Of a stretch of 39,589 bases of DNA, positions 18,575 to 27,981 are shown one piece after another. This DNA is from Acidobacteriota bacterium (GTDB taxonomy: Bacteria > Acidobacteriota > Terriglobia > Bryobacterales > Bryobacteraceae). Where the stretch lies: assembly GCA_025354525.1 (NCBI GenBank), contig JANXMS010000289.1, positions 1 to 39,589 on the forward strand. The letters run 5' to 3'. Under the pieces are notes generated by a model that ran no database searches, was not told where the DNA came from, and saw nothing but the letters and a program-made list of their open reading frames with translations. Made by a program: the position numbers and the translations under genes. Numbering within the stretch: the stretch's first letter is position 1; each line of letters starts with the position of its first letter.

Positions 18575-19812
18575 GCCAGTCTCCAAGGCTTACGGTATTT
18601 GCGAGTGACCATTTGATTGGCTTTCGGGTCGCCGATAATTTGTTCCTTCGCGTCGTCCCAAGTAATCCGCCGACCCGTCCGATACGCGATGTTTCCTAGC
18701 AGCCCAGCCTTAGTCAGCTTATGGCCATACTCGATATCGCAGGTGGTCAACTTCCGGGATTTCACCGAATCTAAGAACTCGCGGATGTGGCCCGGCGAGT
18801 CTGGAATGGACGGCTCGGGCCGCTTGAAGTCCATCACCGGCTTACCCTTGACGAAAACCTGATGCGTGGCATAGTCGACAAAAAGACTACCCGCGGAGCC
18901 CTGAAACACGCATCCAATACCCTTGTCCTCGAACCCAGCCGGGGCCATCGGATTCAGGCCCCAAGTAAGATTCATCCCTGGGTATTCGTAAACGAGATCG
19001 AGAAAATTGGGCGTTTCCGCGTTATCGTCGGAAATCTCCCGCCGCCCGGTCGCCACCACGGATTTCGGAGCCGTCAGGTCCAGCGCCCAATACGCGACGT
19101 CGGTGATGTGGCACCAGAAGTCGATGAACATGCCGCCTGAATAGTCCCAAAAGTAACGGTAGTTGAAGTGAGCTCGGTTCGGGTTGTACGCGCGTTTCGG
19201 CGCCGGGCCAAGCCAAGTGGCGTAGTCGAAATTAGCGGGCGGAGGACCATCAGAGGGTGTGCCAAGCCCTTTCGTCTCCGACGTTTTCCAAATGTTGACG
19301 TGCTGGACCTTCCCAATAACCCCCGACCGGATCAGTTCAACAGCCCGCCGATAGTTCGGTAAGTCGTTATGAATATGATTCCCCATCTGCGTAACACGCT
19401 GGTGCTTCCGCGCCGCCTTTACCATCGCCCGACCCTCCCCGATCGAGTAACTCAGCGGCTTCTCCACGAACACGTCTTTCCCCGCGGCGCAGGCCTGCAC
19501 GGTAGGCATCGCGTGCCAATGGTCCGGCGTTGCAATACACACGGCGTCGATCGACTTATCCGCCAGCAGCTTGCGGAAATCCTTATAAGTCGTCGGCTCA
19601 TTCCCCCGGCTCTCTTTCACGATCCCCATCGCCCGGGACAAGTAACTTTCATCCAGGTCACACAGCGCGACAACGTTCATATCGGGATGTTTCAGGAAGC
19701 CACGAAGCCGATTCGTGCCCATATTCCCCACACCGATAAATCCAACGTTGATGCGATCGTTAGGGGCGGCCAAGGCGGCACCGGACAGAGCAAAGAAGGT
19801 TCGACGAGTCAC
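18571..19812 (-). CDS. Gfo/Idh/MocA-family oxidoreductase, Tat-signal-like N-terminus (GTG start)
   Basis: 'TRRTFFALSGAALAAPNDRINVGFIGVGNMGTNRLRGFLKHPDMNVVALCDLD', 'DAVCIATPDHWHAMPTVQACAAGKDVFVEKPLSYSIGEGRAMVKAARKHQRVTQMGNH'. Confidence 0.93.
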   Translation of the reverse strand: MTRRTFFALSGAALAAPNDRINVGFIGVGNMGTNRLRGFLKHPDMNVVALCDLDESYLSRAMGIVKESRGNEPTTYKDFRKLLADKSIDAVCIATPDHWHAMPTVQACAAGKDVFVEKPLSYSIGEGRAMVKAARKHQRVTQMGNHIHNDLPNYRRAVELIRSGVIGKVQHVNIWKTSETKGLGTPSDGPPPANFDYATWLGPAPKRAYNPNRAHFNYRYFWDYSGGMFIDFWCHITDVAYWALDLTAPKSVVATGRREISDDNAETPNFLDLVYEYPGMNLTWGLNPMAPAGFEDKGIGCVFQGSAGSLFVDYATHQVFVKGKPVMDFKRPEPSIPDSPGHIREFLDSVKSRKLTTCDIEYGHKLTKAGLLGNIAYRTGRRITWDDAKEQIIGDPKANQMVTRKYRKPWRLA

Positions 19813-20033
19813 CTCCAAAGTATATTCGTTTGGAACGGAGCGTTCTGCCCACCCATGCCCTGATCCAGAATTTACAACTGGTACAGCGACCGACGCGGCA
19901 TCACGTTCCGCTCCAATTTCTGGTCGCACCGCAAAACCAACTCCGGGAAGAACGCCCACTCTACAATCGTGTCGGTGGGGCTAGACCCGAAACCGCTCTC
20001 GTAACCAGCGCAAGGAAATCGTCGAAATCACGG

Positions 20034-20760
20034 CTATCGCAAAATTATCCGCTGCCCCCGCGCTAGGTCGAATTCGTAGATTGACGTCTTCGCCGTCACA
20101 AACACCTCGGACCCTCCGCGCGAGTCGGTCCCTCCGGAGCACCACTAGCCCCTCGTCCTCGCGGACCCAGACATTACCCGCCGAATCAGTCTTAACTCCG
20201 TCCGGCCCACCGGCACGACCCTTTCGGTAGTGTCGGTCACAATAAAGCAAATCCTAGCGCGGCGAGAGCGCGGTGCCGTTCGGCGCTTGGCCGTCGTCGG
20301 CGAACACCGTCACCCCCTCCCGTCGAGACCACCGATACGCGGCGTTCTATCCGGTCTTCGCCGGATTCGCCCACTCGTACTTCTGCTTCAGATCGGTGAA
20401 GTAGATCGAGCCATCCGTTCTTACAACGACATCACTAGACCAATGCAAGCCCTTGCGCTGAAAACTTTCCGCGAGAATCGTAATCCGCCCCTCCGGCTCT
20501 GTCCTTGTAACTCAACCTCGCTCGCACAACCATCCGACCCCGCCGATCAAAAGCCAGCCCTTTGGCCAGATTGCTGCTATTGCGAACCACCCGTAGGTTC
20601 CCTTTCGACAGACAGCGGATTCTCTCTTCCCCAACGTCGCTGAAAAACAGGTCGCCCCGTCGGTCACACACCGGTCCTTACGGTGAACACAAAATCTGAG
20701 GACTTCCGCCACTCTCGGAGCGGCAAACGACGATAGGATCGCGCGGCGTATCGCGAATTC
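20034..20760 (-). pseudogene. SMP-30/gluconolactonase/LRE-family pseudogene
   Basis: Reverse-strand homology spread over frames with stops: '*GPVCDRRGDLFFSDVGEERIRCLSKGNLRVVRNSSNLAKGLAFDRRGRMVV', 'SDGSIYFTDLKQKYEWANPAKTG*', 'VTVFADDGQAPNGTALSPR*', 'GGPDGVKTDSAGNVWV', 'EVFVTAKTSIYEFDLARGQRIILR*'. Confidence 0.85.
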
Positions 20761-21520
20761 AGTAAAGTCGCAGGGTGGCCAGCAACGGCCGGTGGTCGCT
20801 CGCCAGAATCTCCGGCAAAACGCGCGCATCCCGCAGCGTCCACGCCGAACCCGGCCGCGCCAAAATGTAGTCGATCTGAACCTTCGGCTCGGCCACCGGG
20901 TACGTATGCAGCGGAACCCCCGCGCCGCTAATCATCCACGTGCCACTCAGCAGTTTCACCGCGGCGTTCGAGGGGTTCGCGTTGAAGTCTCCCGCTAAAA
21001 TCGCCGGCAGATCCGGCGAATCGTTCGCCAATCGGTTCGCCAGTTCCGCCCCCGCCAACCGATCAACCTGCGACTCATGATCCCAATGCGTTGCCATTAC
21101 GAGGATCGGATGGTGGCAGTCTTTCAGCCGAATCTCAGCCCGCAAAATCGACCTCGCCTCCCTTCCGAAGGAAGTCGGAATCGCGTGTACACCATGCCGC
21201 AAAATCGACCCCCTAACCAGCAACGCGTTCCCATACTCACCCCCATCGAACGCCATCGATTTGCCAAACAGCGCCCGCCGCTTCGTCAGTACAGCAAGCG
21301 TGGAAAGCGTATCCACGCCCCCGTTCCGCTTCGTCCGCTGGTCCACCTCTTGCAAAGCCACAATATCCGCCCGGCTCTTGCGGATAACCTTCGCGATCCG
21401 AGCCAAATCGAACTTGCCGTCGATGCCCTCGCCGTGGTGAATGTTGTAGGTCAGCACGCGCACCTCCTTGCAAGCTCCGGCGGCCAACACCGGCATGAGC
21501 AAGGCGAGAAGAAAGCGCAT
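20759..21520 (-). CDS. Endonuclease/exonuclease/phosphatase-family protein (secreted)
   Basis: 'VRVLTYNIHHGEGIDGKFDLARIAKVIRKSRADIVALQEVDQRTKR', 'ILVMATHWDH', 'AILAGDFNANPSNAAVKLL', 'QIDYILAR', 'ASDHRPLLATL'. Confidence 0.93.
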   Translation of the reverse strand: MRFLLALLMPVLAAGACKEVRVLTYNIHHGEGIDGKFDLARIAKVIRKSRADIVALQEVDQRTKRNGGVDTLSTLAVLTKRRALFGKSMAFDGGEYGNALLVRGSILRHGVHAIPTSFGREARSILRAEIRLKDCHHPILVMATHWDHESQVDRLAGAELANRLANDSPDLPAILAGDFNANPSNAAVKLLSGTWMISGAGVPLHTYPVAEPKVQIDYILARPGSAWTLRDARVLPEILASDHRPLLATLRLY

Positions 21521-21534
21521 GACCGATTATGCAA

Positions 21535-22344
21535 CTACCGCTGGCACGCAGGGCAATGAAATGTACTGCGCCCCGCTTGCACAAACCGTTCAATCGGTCC
21601 CTTGCACCGCCGACACGCCTCTCCCAAACGCCCATACACCGCACACGCCAGCAAGTCCGCTTCCGGAAACTCCTCACCTGACCGCGTCACCCGAAACGTG
21701 TTCTCAATCGCAGCCGACAGCGTCTTCCGAATCGCCCGGTGCAGCGCCTTCCACGCCGCATCGTCCATCTCCGGAATCGCCCGCCCCGGCGCGATCCGTG
21801 CCGCATACAAGCTCTCCGCCGCCCAAATATTCCCCAATCCAACCACCTTCGATTGATCCAGCAAAAACGGCTTAATCGGCCCCTTCGCCCGTGCGCCACT
21901 GCCCTTCAGTTGTTGCCAAGTGAAGCCCTCGTCAAGCGGTTCCGGACCGTAATCAGCGAACACAGCCGCCAACTCCTCAGTCCGATGTAAATGCACATTT
22001 CCAAACGTCCGAGCGTCTTCAAAAACCAGCGCGGCACGATTCGACAACCCAAACCAGACCCGAGTAAACCGCGGCAGCACGCGCGCATCCGGAACCCAGT
22101 AAAAATGCCCCGTCATCCCCAATTGCACCCGCAACGTCCAGCCCCTATCCAAATGCAGCAACACGTTCTTTGCCCGCCGGGCGTAACCCACCACCTTGCG
22201 CCCCCGCACCGTCTCCGCCAGATCATCCGGCGATTGCGGCGCAATCAAGCTCGCCCGCAGCACCGTCGCCTCCCGAATCCGGACGCCCGTCGCACACTCC
22301 ACCAACCGCCGAACCATGTACTCCGCTTCCGGCAGCTCCGGCAC
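21535..22344 (-). CDS. mutM: Formamidopyrimidine-DNA glycosylase (Fpg/Nei family), GTG start
   Basis: N-terminal (M)PELPEAE, 'GLGNIWAAESLYAARIAPGR', C-terminal zinc finger 'VYGRLGEACRRCKGPIERFVQAGRSTFHCPACQR'. Confidence 0.94.
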   Translation of the reverse strand: MPELPEAEYMVRRLVECATGVRIREATVLRASLIAPQSPDDLAETVRGRKVVGYARRAKNVLLHLDRGWTLRVQLGMTGHFYWVPDARVLPRFTRVWFGLSNRAALVFEDARTFGNVHLHRTEELAAVFADYGPEPLDEGFTWQQLKGSGARAKGPIKPFLLDQSKVVGLGNIWAAESLYAARIAPGRAIPEMDDAAWKALHRAIRKTLSAAIENTFRVTRSGEEFPEADLLACAVYGRLGEACRRCKGPIERFVQAGRSTFHCPACQR

Positions 22345-23765
22345 TATTGCTTGTCCAAATGCGCCAGCGGATTATCGAAATCAAAACCGAACAGCCGCGG
22401 GTTCTCGCCGATCACCGAAGCCGAAACAATGTAGAACACGTAGTCGTAAGTCTCCTGCGGAATATCGGACCGAAACTCTGTCAGCAAACGCCAAAAATTT
22501 CTCTCGCGCGCATTGCTCGGCAGGCTCTTGATCCTTTTGATGACTCTACCCTCGCCCCAGTTGTAAGAAGCCATCACCAACAGTCCCGAAGCCAGCGAGT
22601 CCGTCGAATAGAGATCTTTCAGATACCGTGATGCCGCCCCCGTCGCCCTCTCCCAATTGTGCCGGTCGTCTCCCGTGTCGGGCCGCGGAAGGTCCGCCAA
22701 CGGGCCAATCTTCAAGCCATACTTCGCCCCCGTTTCCGGGATAAACTGCCACATCCCTTTTGCGATTCCCATGTACGTCGGCGGGCCGCTAATGAAAGGG
22801 TCGAAGTTGCTCTCCTGCATCGCCAAATAGAAAAACTGCGGCGGCAGCCCCTGGTTCAAAAGCTCAGAAGTTATCCGCGACGTGTAGTTGTTCTCCTTGG
22901 CCCGCATCACCGCCATCTTGTACCTTCCCGACCCCTGCCACTTCTTGATATAGTTCTCCACTTCCTCTTTGAACCCGGGCGGAATGTCCAGTTCGCACTC
23001 CCCCAAAACCCGCGAAATCCGCATGATCAATCGATCCTGTTCGCTCATCTTCGGGTCGTAGACCTTCAACGTCGTCAAAAACTTCTCGTAGTTCTTCTCC
23101 ATCTCCTGCCGACGCGTCCGGTACTTGCCGACGTTCTCAGCCTTTACGTTCGCGATGTCGACGTCGATCGCCTTCATCTGATAGAACAGCTCCTGCGCCA
23201 ACGCCTTCCGCTCGCTCAACTCCCGATGTTGATAGTACGCATACCCGGCAATCGCCAACGCCACCACCCCCACCCCACCCAGTGCCATCGCAAACTTCGA
23301 CCGCTGCTTCTTCTGCACCCGTTGAAACGCACTCCGGATCATCATCGTCTGATGGCCGGCTTCGCCCTGCGTCCCCGGCGTCAAATACTTTTCCGTGTAC
23401 GACTTCAGCACCATCGTGTGGCTGGCAACCGGGGCGGGAGCGGCCACCGCCGCAGCCGGCGGCTGCACTTCGAACCAAACCCACGGACCCTCCAGCCCCA
23501 GTCGCACGATCAGCGTCGGCGACACCGGCGCGCTCGTTACCCGTTCGCCATTCAGCAGGATGCCATTCGAGCTATTCAAATCCTGAATCCACCACTGGCC
23601 TTGCTCGTAGGAGACCTTCGCGTGTCGACGGCTAATGTGGCTGTCGTCGATCCGTAGTTCGCACTCTTCGGTCCTTCCAATATGAAACGTGGTCTGGAAG
23701 TGGTAGGTTTGAACGTTGTTCGAGTCTTGGCCGGTGTGGACGCGAAGTACTGGGACTGAACTCAT
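22344..23765 (-). CDS. FHA domain - transmembrane - SLT lytic transglycosylase fusion protein
   Basis: FHA: 'FHIGRTEECELRIDDSHISRRHAKVSYEQGQWWIQDLNSSNGILLNGERV'. TM: 'FAMALGGVGVVALAIAGYAYY'. SLT: 'GLPPQFFYLAMQESNFDPFISGPPTYMGIAKGMWQFIPETGAKYGLKIGP...ASYNWGEGRVIKRI'. Confidence 0.93.
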   Translation of the reverse strand: MSSVPVLRVHTGQDSNNVQTYHFQTTFHIGRTEECELRIDDSHISRRHAKVSYEQGQWWIQDLNSSNGILLNGERVTSAPVSPTLIVRLGLEGPWVWFEVQPPAAAVAAPAPVASHTMVLKSYTEKYLTPGTQGEAGHQTMMIRSAFQRVQKKQRSKFAMALGGVGVVALAIAGYAYYQHRELSERKALAQELFYQMKAIDVDIANVKAENVGKYRTRRQEMEKNYEKFLTTLKVYDPKMSEQDRLIMRISRVLGECELDIPPGFKEEVENYIKKWQGSGRYKMAVMRAKENNYTSRITSELLNQGLPPQFFYLAMQESNFDPFISGPPTYMGIAKGMWQFIPETGAKYGLKIGPLADLPRPDTGDDRHNWERATGAASRYLKDLYSTDSLASGLLVMASYNWGEGRVIKRIKSLPSNARERNFWRLLTEFRSDIPQETYDYVFYIVSASVIGENPRLFGFDFDNPLAHLDKQ

Positions 23766-23794
23766 CGCTTCTATAGTGCGATACTCTTGGAGGT

Positions 23795-25975
23795 TTGCAC
23801 AAATCAGCGCCCCTAGTATCGACCTTTCTGGCCTCGCTTGGGCTATGCCTCGGCGCTGACCTCACTGGCGATTCGCGCCTCGAACTGCGCTTGCAACAGG
23901 AAATCAATTCCTACTCCTCAGCCGTTGGTGACCAAGTCCAGGCCGTGCTGATCGCCCCCTACATTGTCAGCGGTCTTCTCCGCATCGCGCCCGGTGCCCG
24001 CGTTCTCGGCGAAATCGTCGAAGTCCGCCGCGTAGGCGTCGGCTTTGCTCGCGAAACCGCCACACTCTCGTTCCGCTTCTCGAAGGTCGAACTCCCCGAC
24101 GGAAACTGGGTCGAGACTCGGGCTCAAGTCGTCGCCATCGATAATGCCCGCGAAAAAGTCGATAAGGATGGACGCGTTCGCGGCATCCGCTCAACGAACA
24201 CCCCCGGCTTTCGCGCCTCCGGACTCTTAACCAGCCTAGCCGCCGTCGACCCCATCGCACTCGCCTTTTCCACCGCCGCTTTCGCCTCCGTGCTTCGCTT
24301 CTCTGAACCCGAGATTCGGCTTAAGGCAGGCACGGAATTGGTGGTCCGCTTGCTCGATGGAACCGGCTGGGAGCCGCTGCCTCCTCAGTTATTGGGGCTC
24401 GCCGAACCAATGCCGCCTGAGTTTCTTGCGCGCTTGCCCTATCGAACCCAAACACCCGGTCGGCGTCAGGAATCAGACCTGACCAACCTCGTTCTGGCCG
24501 GCGATCCGACCGCCATCGAACGAGCGTTCATCGCCGCGGGCTGGCAGATTCCTGAAGCTCTGAGCTCGGCCACCGCTTACCGGACCTTTCGAGCGCTCGC
24601 CGGAAATCACGAGTATCAGGATGCCCCGATGTCCACCCTGCTCCTCGAAGGCCAGGCTCCCGTCCAGTCCTGGTCCAAGGCCTTGAATACCTTTTCCAAG
24701 CGCCACCATCTTCGCCTGTACGCCACCAAAGAGGTGTGGGAGGGCAAACAAATCTTCACCGCAGCCGCCACCCAGGACGTCGGAATCAATTTCTCGCGCG
24801 GACGTGGCCTTTTCACCCACGTCATCGACGAAAACATCGATCGAGAGCGCAGCAAGGTCGTCAACGATCTCCTCTTCACCGGCTGCGTCGAAGCCGCCGA
24901 ACAGATACCCCGCCCGTGGGTTCCCATCGAAGCCTCTAACGCCACCGGCCAACTTTTGCTCACCGACCGAGCCGTCGCAGTCCTCGTCTTTGGCGACTGC
25001 CTCCATGCCCGCCGCTTCGATGAAATCGCCGCCCCCTCCCCCGGCCCCTATCGCGGCAACCAAGCCGCCCGGATTCTCCGCCAAACAGTGCTTACCGTAC
25101 GCAACGACCTCTTCCGCGGCAGCCTCATCTATCAAGGAGCGTCCATCCTAACCCAGGCCACCAAAAACTATAGCCGTAGTCGAAACTCGTTCCAGCCTCA
25201 ATCCGGCCCCACCATGGCCGGCCCCGTCGTCCGCTCTCCCAAGCTCCATCGCAGCCCCGCCGAATGGGCCCCTGCCTCGGTCGAACTCTCCGTCAACGGC
25301 GGCCTCATGGTCTTCAGTAGATCATCCGTCGGTGCCGAAGGCATCATCCTCCGGCTCGGCCACAACCCCTCCCAAATGCACGAACTCGTCGCCGCCAACC
25401 GCATTACCCCGGGCTTCGCCCTCGGCACCACGGTCACTCTGAACACATTCCGCTGGGTCTCCCACGAACTTGGCTTCGGCTATCAACGCGGGAATCTGAA
25501 GCTCGAACTCGACGGAGCATCCGGCGTCGTCGAACAAAAAACCGGCTACTTAACCCGCCAGTTCACCTCGAACACCCTCATCCACTTCCGACCCCGCGAA
25601 AGCCGCCTCCGGCCCTTCTTCGCCATGGGACCCGTCCTCCAACTCGTCCATCTCACCGACGCCCCGTTCACGAAAGCTCGTGGCCTCCTCCGCTACGGCT
25701 TAACCAACGTCGGCATCATCCGCTCCGCTTACAACTTCGAAAACGCCCCCCCTCTCCAAGGCGGAGGCATCTTCCAGCTAGGCGTCCAATTGGGCGGCGG
25801 CGTCCGCTATCGCCTCAGCGAACACTGGACCATGCGGGCCGACTATCGCAACACCTGCACCCCTCCCCCGGACCTCCTCCGGAAATCCCTCGAACCCCAA
25901 GTATTGCCCAATCAAATGCATCGCGGACGCATCTCCCAGCAACGCGTCAGCCTCGGCATCGCCTTCACTTTCTAA
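23795..25975 (+). CDS. Secreted protein with LssY_C-like domain and C-terminal outer-membrane beta-barrel-like region (probable TTG start)
   Basis: 'GDPTAIERAFIAAGWQIPEALSSATAYRTFRALAGNHEYQDAPMSTLLLEGQAPVQSWSKALNTFSKRHHLRLYATKE...FTAAATQDVGINFSR..FTHVIDENIDRERSKVVNDLLFTGCV' is LssY_C-like. Alternating C-terminal strands end in '...VSLGIAFTF'. Confidence 0.75.
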   Translation: MHKSAPLVSTFLASLGLCLGADLTGDSRLELRLQQEINSYSSAVGDQVQAVLIAPYIVSGLLRIAPGARVLGEIVEVRRVGVGFARETATLSFRFSKVELPDGNWVETRAQVVAIDNAREKVDKDGRVRGIRSTNTPGFRASGLLTSLAAVDPIALAFSTAAFASVLRFSEPEIRLKAGTELVVRLLDGTGWEPLPPQLLGLAEPMPPEFLARLPYRTQTPGRRQESDLTNLVLAGDPTAIERAFIAAGWQIPEALSSATAYRTFRALAGNHEYQDAPMSTLLLEGQAPVQSWSKALNTFSKRHHLRLYATKEVWEGKQIFTAAATQDVGINFSRGRGLFTHVIDENIDRERSKVVNDLLFTGCVEAAEQIPRPWVPIEASNATGQLLLTDRAVAVLVFGDCLHARRFDEIAAPSPGPYRGNQAARILRQTVLTVRNDLFRGSLIYQGASILTQATKNYSRSRNSFQPQSGPTMAGPVVRSPKLHRSPAEWAPASVELSVNGGLMVFSRSSVGAEGIILRLGHNPSQMHELVAANRITPGFALGTTVTLNTFRWVSHELGFGYQRGNLKLELDGASGVVEQKTGYLTRQFTSNTLIHFRPRESRLRPFFAMGPVLQLVHLTDAPFTKARGLLRYGLTNVGIIRSAYNFENAPPLQGGGIFQLGVQLGGGVRYRLSEHWTMRADYRNTCTPPPDLLRKSLEPQVLPNQMHRGRISQQRVSLGIAFTF

Positions 25976-26783
25976 ACACGACCGCTTCTCCCACCCCGAA
26001 GTGACGCGCCGCTTGTCCCGGCCGATGCACATGCGCCTTTGCCTTTCCCACCACCGTCGCCGTCCCGTCCTCGCTCAGCAGCACCGCCGTCGCCTCATCA
26101 ATGCCGAGGCCCACAATCCCGGAAACGCCAAGTTTTTTCAGAAAAACATCTAACCGCCCCTCCCGATGCCGTGCCGTAAAATGGCTATCCGTGATCAGGT
26201 TCTCAAGGTGCCGAATCCTCAGAAAATCTTTCCCCAACGTGATCTTCTTGCTATTCGGATCCGCCTTCGCCTCCGCGGAAGTAACCGTATCGAACTCCGC
26301 CGAAAAATAGTACTGCCCCAACACCGCCAACCCTGCGCTGCTCCCACCCACCGGATACCCCGCGTCGATCCGCTCCTGCACCGCCGCCGCCAGCGGCGTT
26401 CCCTTCCACATCCGGATGTAGTTCCACTGGTCGCCCCCGGCAAAAAAGATCGCCTCCGCGTGCCGAATCTTGTCGACGACAAACAAATCAGCCGCCGCTT
26501 CCCGGCTCCGTACAATCAGCGTCGAAGCCGAATGCGCCGACCCCTGCTTCAAAATGTAAGGGTTGTAAGCATCGGTCCCTCGCGCCCGCAGCACCAGGAC
26601 GTCCCCGTTCCCACTCCGCTCAATCATCCAGCGGAACGCCGCGTCCACGTCGCCCCCGCCCCCCATCAGCACCGTCCCGCCAGTGCCCTTCGTCGTGATG
26701 TCCGCCGCCTTGCCAGCGCGAATATAAGAGTAAGGATCCTCCGCCGCAAAAAGCGGCAGAGCAAGTAGAACGAGTAGTTTCAT
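25965..26783 (-). CDS. Cyanophycinase-like / peptidase S51-type protein
   Basis: 'TVLMGGGGDVDAAFRWMIERSGNGDVLVLRARGTDAYNPYI', 'AEAIFFAGGDQWNYIRMWKGTPLAAAVQERIDAGYPVGGSSAGLAVLGQYYFSAE', 'GLGIDEATAVLL'. Confidence 0.88.
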   Translation of the reverse strand: MKLLVLLALPLFAAEDPYSYIRAGKAADITTKGTGGTVLMGGGGDVDAAFRWMIERSGNGDVLVLRARGTDAYNPYILKQGSAHSASTLIVRSREAAADLFVVDKIRHAEAIFFAGGDQWNYIRMWKGTPLAAAVQERIDAGYPVGGSSAGLAVLGQYYFSAEFDTVTSAEAKADPNSKKITLGKDFLRIRHLENLITDSHFTARHREGRLDVFLKKLGVSGIVGLGIDEATAVLLSEDGTATVVGKAKAHVHRPGQAARHFGVGEAVVFRK

Positions 26784-27961
26784 CTTCGATTCCGTTGCAG
26801 CGCCAAGCCAGCAAACCACGATAACGTGATCGCCCCCGCAATCGCATAAAGTGGCAAATCAAACGAATGGGTTCGTTCCGTAATTACCCCAATCACCCAC
26901 ATCACCACCGCCCCCGCCAAACTTCCCGTCCCCCCCAGCAACCCCATCGCCGTTGACACTGAATCCCTCGAAACCTCCTGCGTAAACGTCAAATACATCG
27001 CCATCCACATCCCCAAACCAAAGTTTGATACCGCCAGCAACCCAATCAGTTGCGGTCGATCCACCGCCCAAGGCACGGCCGAAGCAAAGGCCACCAACAC
27101 CGTAGCCACCGAAAAGACCACCGTCCGCGAAAATCGCAAACAAGCCAACCCAAACGCAATGTACCCAAGATCCAAAGCCAAAAAAATCGCCGTCAAAATC
27201 CACTTCATCTCATCCGACCCCGGCACCATGCCCCGCTGCTGATTAAAGTAGGTCGGCAGCCAATTCACGTTGAAATATAGGATCGGGTTCACCGTGCTCG
27301 TGATCACCGCCACGCACCAAAATGACTTCGAACGCAGAATCGCCCCATAGCTGGCCGACGCCGGTCCCAGCGGCACTGGCGGCCAAATCGCCGCAAACTC
27401 CGGCCGCCGCGTGTACCAAATCCAAACCAAAAACCAAACCACTCCCAACAGCCCCACCACCACAAATCCCATTCGCCATCCCGCCGCCTGCGCCACCGTC
27501 AAAATCAACAACGGAGCAATCAACGCACCCACGCTCTGCCCGCTCGTGAAGATCCCGTTCCCCATCGGTCGCTCTTTTTCCGGCAACGCCCGCGAGACAA
27601 TCTTCAACGCCCCCGGCCAATTCGGAGCCTCCGTGATCCCCAGCAAAATCCGAAATACCGCCAAGCTCGCAAACCCCGACGTCAGCGCCGTCGTCAGCCC
27701 CACTAGCGACCACAACAGCACCGCCCCCCCATACGACGTCCGCAAATTCCGCCGATCAATCAGCCCGCCCACAACGAACTGCGACAGCATATAGGCGTAG
27801 TAAAAAAACGAAAAAAGCAGCCCCAGCTTCTCGTTGTTCAACCCCAACTCTTCCCGCATCAAAGGAGCCATCAAACTCAGCGTCTGCCGGTCTAAATAGT
27901 TAATCGTCGTGCCCGCTAAAAGAAGTCCGCAAAGGACCCAACGGGATGGAGAGGTGAGCAT
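26780..27961 (-). CDS. MFS transporter (hexuronate/ACS-like family)
   Basis: 'GTTINYLDRQTLSLMAPLMREELGLNNEKLGLLFSFFYYAYMLSQFVVGGLIDRRNLR', 'GITEAPNWPGALKIVSRALPEKERPMGNGIFTSGQSVGALIAPLL'. Multiple hydrophobic helices. Confidence 0.93.
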   Translation of the reverse strand: MLTSPSRWVLCGLLLAGTTINYLDRQTLSLMAPLMREELGLNNEKLGLLFSFFYYAYMLSQFVVGGLIDRRNLRTSYGGAVLLWSLVGLTTALTSGFASLAVFRILLGITEAPNWPGALKIVSRALPEKERPMGNGIFTSGQSVGALIAPLLILTVAQAAGWRMGFVVVGLLGVVWFLVWIWYTRRPEFAAIWPPVPLGPASASYGAILRSKSFWCVAVITSTVNPILYFNVNWLPTYFNQQRGMVPGSDEMKWILTAIFLALDLGYIAFGLACLRFSRTVVFSVATVLVAFASAVPWAVDRPQLIGLLAVSNFGLGMWMAMYLTFTQEVSRDSVSTAMGLLGGTGSLAGAVVMWVIGVITERTHSFDLPLYAIAGAITLSWFAGLALQRNRR

Positions 27962-27981
27962 CAGCGCTATTCTACTCTGTG

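Noticed and set aside
19813-20033. Upstream extension of the oxidoreductase and small ORFs around 19.8-20.0 kb
   Set aside because: The Tat-like GTG start at 19812 fits the family. The extension shows no homology; possible decayed sequence but not assignable.
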